DNA from: JALSRD01 sp964476595
Lineage (GTDB): Bacteria > Desulfobacterota > Desulfobacteria > Desulfobacterales > JALSRD01
Direction: 5' to 3'
NCBI GenBank assembly: GCA_964476595.1
Contig: CAYZCL010000104.1
Location: forward strand, 1 to 64,000
DNA: 64,000 nt
Positions 52,325-61,310 of the stretch are shown here, piece after piece (within the stretch, counting starts at the first letter, position 1; every line of letters starts with the position of its first letter). Made by a program: the position numbers and the translations under genes. The notes below the pieces were generated by a model. It made no database searches and was not told where the DNA came from. It saw only the letters and a program-made list of their open reading frames with translations.

Positions 52325-53551
52325 TCACTTGACCAGCTGGTTCATTTCGAAAATGGGCAGGCAGATGGACAGCACGATGAAGCCGACCACCACCCCCATC
52401 ACCAGGATCATGACCGGTTCGAGCAGGGACGTCATGGCCAGCACCCGCGATGCCACCTCGGTTTCGTAGACATCGGCGATTTTTTTGAGCATCTGTTCCA
52501 GGTTGCCGCTCTGTTCGCCCACCTGGATCATCTGGATCGAGAGGTCGGGAAAGGTGTCTCCCGGCTCCAGCGACCGCGCCAGCGGCTGTCCGCGGCCCAC
52601 TTCCACGGCGGCCCCCTCGATGGTTTCGGCGATCAGGCGGTTGCCAGTGATGTTTTTGACAATGTCCAGCGAATTGAGCAGCGGCACGCCGTTTTCCAGC
52701 AGCGAGCCCAGGGTGCGTGCGAAACGCGCCACGGCCAGCTTCCTGACCAGCAGGCCGATGACCGGCAGCCGCAGGATCATGCGGTGGTAGGCGTACTCGC
52801 CGCGCGGCGTCTTTTTCAGGCGGCGCAGCACAACCGCAACGGCGGCCGCGGCCAGCGCCATCAGCCACCAGTAGCGTTTGAAGAAGGCGCTCACCGCGAT
52901 CAGCATGCGGGTGGGCGCCGGCAGCGTCTGGTGCATGTCCGTGAAAATGGAGGTGATGTTGGGCACGATAAAGATCATCAGCAGAAACAGCACCACGATG
53001 CCGATCAGGGACATGAACAGGGGGTAGGCCAGGGCGGCGCGGATGCGCGTCTTGAGCTCTTGCTGCCGTTCGCTGATCTCCGCCAGGCGCTCCAGCACGA
53101 TCTCCAGCGTCCCCGACGTTTCGCCGGCCCGCACCATGTTCACGTAGAGCGGCGAAAACAGCCGGGGATAGGCGGACAGGGCCGTGGCGAAGTCGGCCCC
53201 CTCCACCACGGACTCGCGCACCTGGGCCAGCACCTTCTTGAGCGCCGGGGCCTTGGTCTGGGGGATGAGCACGTCCATGGCCGAGACCAGGGGGAAGCCC
53301 GCCCCCACCAAGGTGGCCAGCTGGCGCGTCATCATCGAGATCTCCACCGGGCGCACCCGTGAGAAAACCCGCAGCGAATCCGGTGCGCGCTTTTCGCGCG
53401 AGGCCTCGCCCGCACTGACCTCCCGGATGGACACGGGGTAGATGCGGGATTCGCGCAGCCGCTGCCGCGCCACCACGGGGCTGTCGGCATCGATGATGCC
53501 CGTCACTTTTCTGCCCTTGGCGTTCAGGGCCGTGTAGTCGTAAACCGGCAT
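52325..53551 (-). CDS. gspF: Type II secretion inner-membrane protein GspF
   Basis: A 408-residue platform protein with the two repeated GspF cytoplasmic helical domains (about 70-195 and 275-400) and three membrane helices. It begins with MPVYDYTALNAKGRK, characteristic of GspF. It is the first gene of the operon behind a good promoter (53644-53671). The ribosome site is weak. Confidence 0.93.
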   Translation of the reverse strand: MPVYDYTALNAKGRKVTGIIDADSPVVARQRLRESRIYPVSIREVSAGEASREKRAPDSLRVFSRVRPVEISMMTRQLATLVGAGFPLVSAMDVLIPQTKAPALKKVLAQVRESVVEGADFATALSAYPRLFSPLYVNMVRAGETSGTLEIVLERLAEISERQQELKTRIRAALAYPLFMSLIGIVVLFLLMIFIVPNITSIFTDMHQTLPAPTRMLIAVSAFFKRYWWLMALAAAAVAVVLRRLKKTPRGEYAYHRMILRLPVIGLLVRKLAVARFARTLGSLLENGVPLLNSLDIVKNITGNRLIAETIEGAAVEVGRGQPLARSLEPGDTFPDLSIQMIQVGEQSGNLEQMLKKIADVYETEVASRVLAMTSLLEPVMILVMGVVVGFIVLSICLPIFEMNQLVK

Positions 53552-53643
53552 GGCGGTTATCCGTGGCGGTTTCCCGGGGACCGGCGGCGCGTGGCGGCCG
53601 CACGGAAGGTAAAATCGCAAAAGCATTTCGCCTGCATGCCCGG

Positions 53644-53671
53644 ATTATACCCCATTGGCGCCGCTTTGCAA
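53644..53671 (-). promoter_or_regulatory. Promoter of the gsp operon
   Basis: On the minus strand TTGCAA (53671-53666) and a perfect TATAAT (53649-53644) are 16 bp apart. The predicted start is about 85 bp before gspF. Confidence 0.65.
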
Positions 53672-53718
53672 GGGGCACTGTTTGGCCGGGCACGCACGAA
53701 CCCATGAAGCGGCGACGC

Positions 53719-53745
53719 AAAAGAGGCCGTGTTGCCACGGCCTCT
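53719..53745 (-). terminator. Intrinsic terminator after the Big-domain lipoprotein gene
   Basis: AGAGGCCGTG (53722-53731) and CACGGCCTCT (53736-53745) form a perfect 10-bp stem with a four-base loop; on the minus strand it is followed by TTTTGC. It lies 31 bp past the lipoprotein stop and about 50 bp before the gsp promoter, so the pil and gsp operons are separate transcripts. Confidence 0.8.
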
Positions 53746-53775
53746 GAGCGGAACGAAAGGTCTCTGCGGTTTTGA

Positions 53776-54615
53776 CTACGGCGCGACCATGGCGACGTGG
53801 ATCACCTGGTAGCTGCCCTCGGCGGCCACTGTCACCTCGGCCATTCCCGGGGTGGTGCCGGCGAACAGCTGCGCCTTTACCGTACCGCTCTCGTCGGTGG
53901 TGGGCAGGGTGTAGGTCTGCCGGCCGTTGGCAAAGGACCCCAGGGTGGTGGAAAAGGTCACCGGCGTGCCGATGGGCACGATGTGCGCTTCGCTGTCGGC
54001 CACGCTGACCGTCAGGGTGACGGAGGCGTTGCCGTCGGCCGCCATGGCCTGGGTGGGCACGTCCACCATGATCATGGCGTTGGTGGTGGGCCCGGTACTG
54101 GTGCCGGTGTCCGTATCCGTGGTGGTGGCAGTGGACGTTCCGGTATCCGTACCGGTTCCGGTGTCCGTCTCGGTGTCGGTGGAACCGGTGTCCGGGTTGC
54201 AGTTCTCGTCGATGGGGATGTCCACGCGCTGTTTCATGCCGTTGGACTCCGCGGTGACGGCCATTATGCCCTCGATGTCGCCGGCGATGGCCACCACCGA
54301 GGCTACACCGTTGGCGCTGGTGGTATGGGTGGTCAGTTCACGGCTGCCGTTGGCGAACGTGCCGATGCCCGTCGAGATGCGGAAGGTCACACGCGTTCCG
54401 ATGTCGGCGGTCTCGCCGCCGGATTTGTGCACCGTGGCCACGATGACCGACGACGTGCGTTCCAGGGGCCTGAGACAGGACGGGGTGGCCGTCAGTTCGA
54501 TGTAGCCGGCCTGCGGGTCGGCCACGCCGCCCTTTGAACCGCAACCTGCTATGTAGCCAATCAGCGACAGGATCACCACCACCAGTATCGTTGTTGACAG
54601 ATTCTTGAATTTCAT
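53776..54615 (-). CDS. Lipoprotein with two bacterial Ig-like (Big_1/invasin) domains
   Basis: A 279-residue lipoprotein. The signal ends in the lipobox IAGC with Cys25 as the lipidated residue. Two Ig-like domains (about 36-135 and 180-277) share the pattern VTxSTxxGTFANG...T and are joined by a 38-residue Thr/Asp/Gly/Ser-rich linker. Big domains often mediate adhesion or act as surface spacers. AAAGGAAG precedes the ATG at 54615; an upstream in-frame ATG at 54651 also has a possible site but would spoil the signal length. It follows pilQ by 58 bp and ends the pil transcript. It may be an accessory of the pilus or secretin; no known pil gene matches. Confidence 0.75.
   Translation of the reverse strand: MKFKNLSTTILVVVILSLIGYIAGCGSKGGVADPQAGYIELTATPSCLRPLERTSSVIVATVHKSGGETADIGTRVTFRISTGIGTFANGSRELTTHTTSANGVASVVAIAGDIEGIMAVTAESNGMKQRVDIPIDENCNPDTGSTDTETDTGTGTDTGTSTATTTDTDTGTSTGPTTNAMIMVDVPTQAMAADGNASVTLTVSVADSEAHIVPIGTPVTFSTTLGSFANGRQTYTLPTTDESGTVKAQLFAGTTPGMAEVTVAAEGSYQVIHVAMVAP
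54082..54195 (-). repeat. Low-complexity Thr/Asp/Gly linker repeat
   Basis: The DNA for residues 141-178 of the lipoprotein is a degenerate short repeat (units such as ACCGGTACGGATAC on the minus strand) encoding TDTGT-type units. Such tracts can change length by slippage. Confidence 0.6.
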
Positions 54616-54673
54616 AGACTTCCTTTCCGTTCCATCGGTTTTTCGTTTCATGATTCCTCGGAACCTCCTCCGG

Positions 54674-57600
54674 TCAGGAAGAGACCGTCACCTTCTCGCT
54701 GCCACGCTTTTCCAGGTTCACGATTCTGGGCGTGATGAAGATCAGCAGCTCCTCTTTGCGCTTGGCCTTGGACTCGGTCTTGAAGAGCCAGCCCAGAATG
54801 GGAATCTTGGAAAGGAAAGGCAGCCCCGTCTGACTGGCGCCCTTGGAAGATTTGATGATGCCGCCGATGACCACCGTGTCGCCGTCGTTGACCAGCAGCA
54901 CGGTTTCGGCTTCCTTGGTGGTGAAGGACTGTTGGCCATTGATGAGATCGCCGAGGTCTTTCTTGGTAATCTTGAGTCGCATGGAGATGCGCTGGTCCAG
55001 CGTCACGTGAGGCGTGACCTCCAGCACCAGGTCGATGTCCTCGAACTCGGTGACCGTGTTGCCCGATTCGTCCAGCTTGTTGTAAGGGTAACGCAACCCC
55101 GATTTGATAGTTGCTTTGACGTTGTCTAGCGTGGCGATCTTGGGCGCCGAGATGATCTTGCTCTCGCCGTTGGTTTCCGAGGCCATCAGCCGGGCGTTGA
55201 TGACCAGCCCGGTGCCGGCGATGCGCAGGAAGTTGAAGCCCAGCGCACCCGCGGCGGCACTGATGGGCAGGTTGACGGCGGTGTCCCATCCGTAGGTGCC
55301 GCCCAGGGTGTCGAAACCGCGCTGGGGGCCGATGCCCGGCTGGCCCTCGGCACCCATTTCCCGCAGCCAGCTGGGCTGGTTGGGGTCGGAGGCCGTACCG
55401 GAGCCGGGAAGCCGGCTGGCCGTGTACGGCTCGGTGCCGGTGCTGGAGATGCCGCCTTCCACGCCCCACTGGACACCGATCTCACGGGCGAAGCTGCTGC
55501 TGGCCTCCACGATGCGGGCCTCGATGCTGACCTGCCGGGTGGGACGATCCAGTTGGGAGATGATGCGTTTGATCTGCTCGATTTTGGGCGGCAGGTCGGT
55601 CACGATGATCTGGTTGGTGCGCTCGTCGAACATGATGCTGCCGACACCGGGGGTCAGCAGTGCGTTGGAACTGGCGCTCTCCTCGGCCACCGCGCTACCC
55701 ATCTGGGTGCTGCCGCCACCGCCACCACCGCTGCCGCTGCCGCGCGAAATCATGGCGTAGATATCCTTGGCGTTGGCGTAGTTGATGGGGATGTACTCGG
55801 TGACGGCCTGCGCCAGCTGCACCTCCAGTTTCTGGCGCTTGAGTTCCTCTTCCCAGCGCTTGCGGCGGGCTCTCTCCTCGGCCTCGAACTTGGCCTGGGT
55901 GCCGATGCGGATGACGTCGCCCTCGGTGACCATGGCCAGCTGGTTCATTTTCAGCACCAGGTCCAGCACCTGGTCCCAGGGAACGGGTTTGTGCAGGCTC
56001 AGGGTGACCTTACCGGTGACATCCTGGTCGATGGCGAAGTTCTTGCCGCTGACGTCCTGCAGGATCCGGAAGACGTTCTTGATGTCGGTTTCATAGAAAT
56101 CCAGGGCGATCTTTTCGCCGGTGAATTTCTTGGGTTTCACGCGGTCCCATGCCGGGATGCCGGCCGCCGGTTGCGGTCCGGGTGCGGCCGGGGCACCTGC
56201 CGCCTGAATGGCATGGGCGGCCGCTTGCTTCTGCTGCATGGCGGCAGCGGTGGCGCTGGCGACTTCCTCCCAGGGCGGCAGCTGGGCCTCGGCAAAAGGC
56301 TTGGGGGGCACCGAAGAGGCTTCGAAGTGCACCAGGATCCGATTGCCGTCCGTTTCGGTGCGGTATTTGACGCCCTCGCGCAGTTCGATGGAGATCAGCG
56401 CCCGCTTACGCATGTCCGGTGTCTGGATGGGGATGATGCGGTCCACCGCGCTTTCGAAGCGGGTGGTGATCAGCGGCCGCTTGCGGTAGTCCGGGATCCG
56501 GGTGTTCTGGAGGCTGACCACGATCTGGCGATCGTTCTTCTTGGCGACATCGTACTTGACCGGAACCGTGGTTCCGATCACCACGGTCGACTTGCCGCCG
56601 GCCTCGCTGGAGAAATCCAGCCGGTTGAGCCAGGCCCCGGTGCTCCCGGCGGGAGTCGGCGCCGGGGCCGGTTTCTTGGCGGTTTGCGCCTGGGCCACCA
56701 GGGCGGCTTCCTTTTCGGGTGCTTTTTCAGGTTCCGCGACACTTTCCGCGGCCGGTGTCCGGTCGGGTGTTTCCGCGGGCTGCGCCTGGGCCGTTATGGT
56801 CCCGGACGTCGGCCCGGGTGTTGCGGTTTCGGCCTGCGGTTCGGCGGCTTCAACAGCCTCCGTTGCGGGCCGGCCCACCGAGATGGCCAGGCCGTTTCCC
56901 GTCGGTTTGGCGTCGTAAGCGGCCAGGTAGGCGTCGTCCGTGTCCAGCACGACCCGCAACTTGAAGGGGTCGGCGTAGTAACGCACGCGCTTCACCCACG
57001 GGGTGTCCACCATGACCCGCTGCTCGCGATGGTAGGGGCTCTCCAGATTGGGGATGTCGTAGACGATGCGCGGCGGCGACTTGAGCGTAAAGGTGCTGTA
57101 TTCGCTGATGACGCCGTTGGCCGCCAGCAGCACCTGCACACCCCGGTCGCCGGCCTGGGCGGAAACCGATTCCAGGCGTGTGGCCGGAGGGGCGTCCTGC
57201 GGGGGAGCGGCGGAGGCGGTCTCTTTGCGGGGCTCGTCGGCCACTGGTTCCCGGGCCGCCGCCTTTTCCGTTTCCGCGGCCACGGACGATGGCGCCTGAT
57301 CGGCGGCCGGTTCGGCCAGCGTCTGCTCCTCGATGTCGGCCGATACCGCCGGTTCCTGCTGCGCTACGGCCATGCCGGTGGGAAACGTCAATTTCAGGCC
57401 GCGTCCCTCTTCCCGGGTGACGTCACAGGGGACGTCCTTTTTCAGGAAGAGCTCGATCCGCGAGGTGTCGTTGTCCTCGTCGGCCGGGATTACCTTGACG
57501 GACTCCACCACGCTGTTTTCCGGAATCGCGGGTTCCAGGCCGGGCGCGAACACGGCCCCGGGAAAGTAGAACACCATGCGCAGCGGCACGGCCTGTTTGA

Positions 57601-57892
57601 TCGACGTGTAGGTCAGGTTCTGGTTCCCCTCGATGAGTACGTTCACCGAGTCCTGCTGCGGCACGGCCCGGATGGCCGTGATGTGTCTGCCGTCGGCCGG
57701 TACCTCCGCGGGTGGGCTCTCGGATTCGGCCATCTGCGCCGGCGGACTCTCGGCTTCGGCGACATCGGCCTTGACTTCGGCACTTTGCCCCGCACCGCGG
57801 CTGGTGGCACATCCTCCCAGCCAGAAGGCGGTCAGCAGCAGGGCCATTGCAAGAGCTGTAGCACTGGAGCGCATCCACTTCCTCTCATCCAT
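54674..57892 (-). CDS. pilQ: Type IV pilus secretin PilQ (enlarged, lipoprotein)
   Basis: A 1072-residue outer-membrane secretin for type IV pili, well above the usual 650-900. Residues 1-28 are a lipoprotein signal (LGGC, Cys28). Three AMIN-like peptidoglycan-binding domains lie at about 68-172, 240-340 and 420-525, separated by Ala/Pro/Glu-rich linkers; then STN/N0 (588-665), N1 (695-785) with a Gly/Ser insertion (719-727), and the secretin domain (785-1060) with IPILGWLFK and LLIFITPRIV near the end. AGGGGA precedes the ATG, 4 bp after the pilP stop. It is the last standard pil gene of the operon. Confidence 0.94.
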   Translation of the reverse strand: MDERKWMRSSATALAMALLLTAFWLGGCATSRGAGQSAEVKADVAEAESPPAQMAESESPPAEVPADGRHITAIRAVPQQDSVNVLIEGNQNLTYTSIKQAVPLRMVFYFPGAVFAPGLEPAIPENSVVESVKVIPADEDNDTSRIELFLKKDVPCDVTREEGRGLKLTFPTGMAVAQQEPAVSADIEEQTLAEPAADQAPSSVAAETEKAAAREPVADEPRKETASAAPPQDAPPATRLESVSAQAGDRGVQVLLAANGVISEYSTFTLKSPPRIVYDIPNLESPYHREQRVMVDTPWVKRVRYYADPFKLRVVLDTDDAYLAAYDAKPTGNGLAISVGRPATEAVEAAEPQAETATPGPTSGTITAQAQPAETPDRTPAAESVAEPEKAPEKEAALVAQAQTAKKPAPAPTPAGSTGAWLNRLDFSSEAGGKSTVVIGTTVPVKYDVAKKNDRQIVVSLQNTRIPDYRKRPLITTRFESAVDRIIPIQTPDMRKRALISIELREGVKYRTETDGNRILVHFEASSVPPKPFAEAQLPPWEEVASATAAAMQQKQAAAHAIQAAGAPAAPGPQPAAGIPAWDRVKPKKFTGEKIALDFYETDIKNVFRILQDVSGKNFAIDQDVTGKVTLSLHKPVPWDQVLDLVLKMNQLAMVTEGDVIRIGTQAKFEAEERARRKRWEEELKRQKLEVQLAQAVTEYIPINYANAKDIYAMISRGSGSGGGGGGSTQMGSAVAEESASSNALLTPGVGSIMFDERTNQIIVTDLPPKIEQIKRIISQLDRPTRQVSIEARIVEASSSFAREIGVQWGVEGGISSTGTEPYTASRLPGSGTASDPNQPSWLREMGAEGQPGIGPQRGFDTLGGTYGWDTAVNLPISAAAGALGFNFLRIAGTGLVINARLMASETNGESKIISAPKIATLDNVKATIKSGLRYPYNKLDESGNTVTEFEDIDLVLEVTPHVTLDQRISMRLKITKKDLGDLINGQQSFTTKEAETVLLVNDGDTVVIGGIIKSSKGASQTGLPFLSKIPILGWLFKTESKAKRKEELLIFITPRIVNLEKRGSEKVTVSS

Positions 57893-57896
57893 GGCG

Positions 57897-58502
57897 TCAT
57901 TCCCCTGAAGATTTCTGAAGTTTCAGTTGGCGTGGTACTTTTTTGACTCCCCCTAACGGATTTTCTATCTCTTCTTCGACAATGATGCGATCGTCGAGTA
58001 TTTCCGTGATTTTCCCCCCCTGGTTTCCCAGGTAGGTGCCGATCGTGACGACGTATCCCTTGCCGGTGGCTTCTTCCACCAGCGCTTTGTTGCCCTGGGG
58101 TGAACGGATGATGGCGGTGAGTTTCAGCTGGCTGAGGTCGACCCGTTCCAACGGCGTGCGGGGGATGTGCTTCCTGCGCTTTTTCCTGGGAGAGGCCGTG
58201 GACTGGGTCTCTTCGGTTTCCTGTTTGCGGAACAGAGGGACAAACGGGTCTGTCTTGCCCGCGGGACTGTAAGGCTTGATGCTGGCCATACGGGTGTCGG
58301 AGGCAGGCGCCGTGCTTTTCTGCTGAGCCGCAGCCTGCTTCTTGCCCGCCGGCGCGCTTTTCTTGGAGGAAGTCATAATTTTCTGTCTTACGACGGTCTT
58401 CTGAACGGGCTTTTCGGTGCCGCTGTCGCATCCGGCCGCCAGGAAGGCCGCAAAACAGAAAAGACAGGCCAGTCGGGTCAGGGTGGCGTTCGCTTTGAAC
58501 AT
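57897..58502 (-). CDS. pilP: Type IV pilus lipoprotein PilP
   Basis: A 201-residue lipoprotein (lipobox AAGC, Cys25) with a basic, disordered stretch (about 35-110) and the C-terminal PilP beta domain (about 120-195; LSQLKLTAIIRS and YVVTIGTYLG). It links PilQ to the PilMNO inner-membrane complex. It lies between pilO and pilQ. Confidence 0.9.
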   Translation of the reverse strand: MFKANATLTRLACLFCFAAFLAAGCDSGTEKPVQKTVVRQKIMTSSKKSAPAGKKQAAAQQKSTAPASDTRMASIKPYSPAGKTDPFVPLFRKQETEETQSTASPRKKRRKHIPRTPLERVDLSQLKLTAIIRSPQGNKALVEEATGKGYVVTIGTYLGNQGGKITEILDDRIIVEEEIENPLGGVKKVPRQLKLQKSSGE

Positions 58503-58522
58503 AATCAGTGCCGTTTCTGCTG

Positions 58523-59170
58523 TTATTTTTTCTTTTTCTTCTTGTTCTTGCCGGATTTTTTCTGCTGGGACTGCTCGATGAACTTGTAGGTCACCGCCGT
58601 GCAGGCGGTCAACAGTTTGACACCCGGGCCGGACTGTGCCTTGGCCGGAAGCGGTGTCATGGTGATGTCCTGGATGTTGACGATGCGGTCCAACCGGGAT
58701 ACCTTGTCAAAAAAGGTCGCCACCTGGTGAAAGGTGCCGGTCACCTTGATGGCCAGCGGGAGTTCGGCGTAGAAGTCCTTGGGGATTTCCGCCTTGGGCT
58801 GAAAGAGGGTGAATTCCAGGCCGGCCCGCTGTCCGGCACGGGAGATACCGGCCAGCAGCGATGGAATCTCCTGTTTTTCAGGAAGGGCCCGCATGGCCAT
58901 CTTGAACCGGGCCTTGGCCTGCTCGATGCGCTCGCGATAGGCTTTGATCTGGCGGGCGTTACGCTTGGCAACGGTCAGCTTCTCCTGCAGCTGCTTTTCT
59001 TCCTTGGACAGCTTGTTGACGGCCTGCCACGAGGGGTAGAAGGAGAAGTATCCGAACGCGGCCGCCGCCACCAGGATGCAGACCACGTAGATCAGGACCT
59101 TCTGGGTTTTGGAAAGCTGCTCTATCCTTTCGAACAGTGCGGTTTTATCTGCGGATGCGCCTGATTTCAT
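58523..59170 (-). CDS. pilO: Type IV pilus assembly protein PilO
   Basis: A 215-residue inner-membrane protein with a membrane helix (about 24-44), a coiled coil (to about 100) and a ferredoxin-like domain, ending in a poly-Lys tail. The ATG overlaps the pilN stop (ATGA). It pairs with PilN. Confidence 0.9.
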   Translation of the reverse strand: MKSGASADKTALFERIEQLSKTQKVLIYVVCILVAAAAFGYFSFYPSWQAVNKLSKEEKQLQEKLTVAKRNARQIKAYRERIEQAKARFKMAMRALPEKQEIPSLLAGISRAGQRAGLEFTLFQPKAEIPKDFYAELPLAIKVTGTFHQVATFFDKVSRLDRIVNIQDITMTPLPAKAQSGPGVKLLTACTAVTYKFIEQSQQKKSGKNKKKKKK

Positions 59171-59772
59171 TTCTTTTTGGCCTTCTTGTTCTTGTCCGTC
59201 TGCGCCGGGTTCTTCGCTATCCGTTGACAGGCAATCTCAAATTTCTTCAGGTCGATGCTTTGGCTTTCCTTGATGGTGTGCTTTTGCAGGTTCTTGAGCT
59301 GCACACTGGCGAAGAGGCCCGACTTTTCCAGCCGCGTCATGAAATCGGCCACGGTCTTGTTGTCCATGGCGATGCCGAGGATGCGTACGGTTCCCGACAT
59401 CGAACCGTGGCTTTCCAGCCGCGTGAACCACATGCGCTTTTTGATCACCAGCCCGGTGAAGGCGTCCAGCAGTTCCAGCGCCTGTCGGCGGTTGGCCTCC
59501 AGGTTTTTGATGACGTCGGTCTTTTTCTTGAGAATCTCCAGTTTCTTCTTGATCGCGGTGATTTCCTTGTTGATCTTCTCGTACTTGGCCAACTGGGCCT
59601 TGGTGGACTTGACCCGGGTCTGCAGGCTCTTTTCCTGGTTTTTCAGGTAGAACTGAACGACCAGCAGAAGACCCAGCACCACGGCCATGGTCAACAGGAA
59701 AATACCCACCTGTTTGCGGGCGGTCTCTTTTCTGCGTGCATCTCGGAATGGTAACAGGTTGATTCGTATCAT
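59167..59772 (-). CDS. pilN: Type IV pilus assembly protein PilN
   Basis: A 201-residue inner-membrane protein starting with MIRINLLPFRDARRK, the classic PilN N-terminus that binds PilM, then a membrane helix (about 20-42), a Lys-rich coiled coil and a globular domain, again with a Lys-rich tail. The ATG overlaps the pilM stop (ATGA). Confidence 0.93.
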   Translation of the reverse strand: MIRINLLPFRDARRKETARKQVGIFLLTMAVVLGLLLVVQFYLKNQEKSLQTRVKSTKAQLAKYEKINKEITAIKKKLEILKKKTDVIKNLEANRRQALELLDAFTGLVIKKRMWFTRLESHGSMSGTVRILGIAMDNKTVADFMTRLEKSGLFASVQLKNLQKHTIKESQSIDLKKFEIACQRIAKNPAQTDKNKKAKKK

Positions 59773-60824
59773 TTGTCGTCGATTCTTCGTGTGGCCAGTC
59801 CCATGCAAATGGCCGCCTGGGGAGCCACCTGTGACAGATAGGCGGGGTCGAGCCGTCCGCTGTCGGCCTTGAAAGGCGCGAAGGGGTTGATCACTTCCAC
59901 TTCGGCGGAGGTTTCGACGCCCAGTAATTCCCTGAACTCCTTGATGTTGGCCCCGCCGCCACTCAGCACGATGCGCTTGATCTGGTCGTCCGGGTAGGTG
60001 GAATAGAAGAAATCCAGCGCCCGCCGGATCTCCTGGCACCAGTCGGCCACGATGGTCGAGATGATTTCCTTGATCTGTTCGGAGGACAGGGTGTCGGATT
60101 TGCCGGTCAGTTTGATCTCTTCGGCCTCTTCAGGGGAGCAGTCGGCCATGGAGGCGATCTTGTGGTTGATCTGGGCGCATCCCAGCGAGACATCCCGCAT
60201 GAAGAGGGACTGGTTGTTCTTGAGAATGTTCAGCGAGGTCTTGGAGGAACCGATGTCGATGAGCGCGACGTTTTCATCGCCGCCGCCGTGGGTGAACTCG
60301 AAGATGTTCTGCAGGGCGAAGGCGTCCACGTCCACCACGCAGGGGGTCAGCCCCGCCATGTCGATGACGCCGGCGTAGTCGTCCACCATCTCCTTTTTGG
60401 CCGCCGTGAGCAGCACGCTGGTCAGGTTGGCGTTGTTCTCGTTTTCACCGATGATGTGAAAATCCAGGTAGACATCGTTGATGTCGTAGGGGATGTACTG
60501 CTCGGCCTCGAGGTGGATGTTTTCCTGCAGCTGCTCTTCACTGATGGTCTGCACGTCGATTTTCTTAACGATCACCGAGTATCCGCCGATGGAGGTGGCG
60601 ACATTGTGTTCCTTGATCTTGTAAGTGGAGAACAGTTCACGGATGAACTCGGCCACCTTCTCCGGTTCTTTGATGGCGCCGTCCTCGATGAGTCCGGGCG
60701 GTATGTCGATGAGCCCGAAGGCCTTAAAGGATCCCCCTTTATTCAGCCCGGTGATTTCTGCGACTTTAATGGTGCGGGAACCGATGTCGAGTCCGACTAA
60801 GTGGTTTTTCTTGGCAAACAGCAT
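59769..60824 (-). CDS. pilM: Type IV pilus assembly protein PilM
   Basis: A 351-residue actin-like cytoplasmic ATP-binding protein. VGLDIGSRTIKVAEI at about 10-24 and ALIDIGSSKTSL near 190 are the two phosphate motifs, and IVLSGGGANIKEF the adenosine motif. It binds the PilN tail and couples the platform to the ATPases. It follows the small XRE gene by 9 bp. Confidence 0.95.
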   Translation of the reverse strand: MLFAKKNHLVGLDIGSRTIKVAEITGLNKGGSFKAFGLIDIPPGLIEDGAIKEPEKVAEFIRELFSTYKIKEHNVATSIGGYSVIVKKIDVQTISEEQLQENIHLEAEQYIPYDINDVYLDFHIIGENENNANLTSVLLTAAKKEMVDDYAGVIDMAGLTPCVVDVDAFALQNIFEFTHGGGDENVALIDIGSSKTSLNILKNNQSLFMRDVSLGCAQINHKIASMADCSPEEAEEIKLTGKSDTLSSEQIKEIISTIVADWCQEIRRALDFFYSTYPDDQIKRIVLSGGGANIKEFRELLGVETSAEVEVINPFAPFKADSGRLDPAYLSQVAPQAAICMGLATRRIDDK

Positions 60825-60833
60825 GAATATCTC

Positions 60834-61034
60834 TCAATCATCTTGGAAAATTTCATCTTTATCTGCAAGATTCAGCCCCAACGCCAGAATAATTTTACGC
60901 TTGGTTTCCAGCCGGCAGGGCTTTCCCTTTTCGATGCGGGCGATGGTCATTGGAGAGACGTTTGCTTTGCGGGCCAGCTCTGCTTTGCTCATGAGAAGGG
61001 ATTCTCTGACAGCCTTCAAACGATTTCTGCTCAT
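60834..61034 (-). CDS. Small XRE-family DNA-binding protein
   Basis: A 66-residue helix-turn-helix protein consisting of almost nothing but the XRE domain (RLKAVRESLLMSKAELARKANVS then TIARIEKGK). The ATG at 61034 gives the canonical domain; a longer frame upstream to 61142 is not conserved-looking. It is the first gene of the pilMNOPQ operon, so it probably regulates pilus genes or itself. A TAATTA-CGCA-TAATTA inverted repeat lies about 130 bp upstream. Confidence 0.8.
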   Translation of the reverse strand: MSRNRLKAVRESLLMSKAELARKANVSPMTIARIEKGKPCRLETKRKIILALGLNLADKDEIFQDD

Positions 61035-61160
61035 TTGAATCGCCTGTATGTGCGGTTTTTCAGGGCGCTGCTGGGTAAAGCAAAAGGGTGCGGAAGTGTT
61101 CTGGATATGTTTCAAAACCCCATTGCATTTAATTTCGGTCATGTCAAGAACTTTTTTAGC

Positions 61161-61176
61161 TAATTACGCATAATTA
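61161..61176. promoter_or_regulatory. AT-rich inverted repeat, candidate XRE operator
   Basis: TAATTA (61161-61166), CGCA, TAATTA (61171-61176) gives a symmetric site in an AT-rich island, unusual for this DNA. It is about 130 bp upstream of the XRE start, and a TATAAT (61180-61185, plus strand) overlaps its right flank. Size fits an XRE dimer; binding is inferred. Confidence 0.35.
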
Positions 61177-61296
61177 ACATATAATTGCGGTGCACCACAC
61201 TTCCGGTTCACCATCCGTGTCTTCCGACGCCCGCATGTTGCGCTATCAAGGGTTGCCTCTCCCGGATGAGGAGAATTTTCGAAGGTCCACCAACAG

Positions 61297-61310
61297 TATC
61301 GTCCGATACG
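61297..61310. promoter_or_regulatory. Small perfect inverted repeat upstream of the kinase gene
   Basis: GTATCG (61297-61302) and CGATAC (61305-61310) are perfect inverted copies separated by TC. It lies 110 bp before the kinase start and could be a regulator site; the evidence is symmetry alone. Confidence 0.25.

Noticed and set aside
53719..53745. The hairpin before gspF as an attenuator of the gsp operon.
   Set aside because: It lies upstream of the gsp promoter at 53644-53671 and is oriented to end the lipoprotein transcript.
55553..57946. A 797-codon plus-strand frame opposite pilQ.
   Set aside because: It is antisense to pilQ and dominated by Gly/Arg/Phe/Val low complexity, with no ribosome site or recognisable domain.
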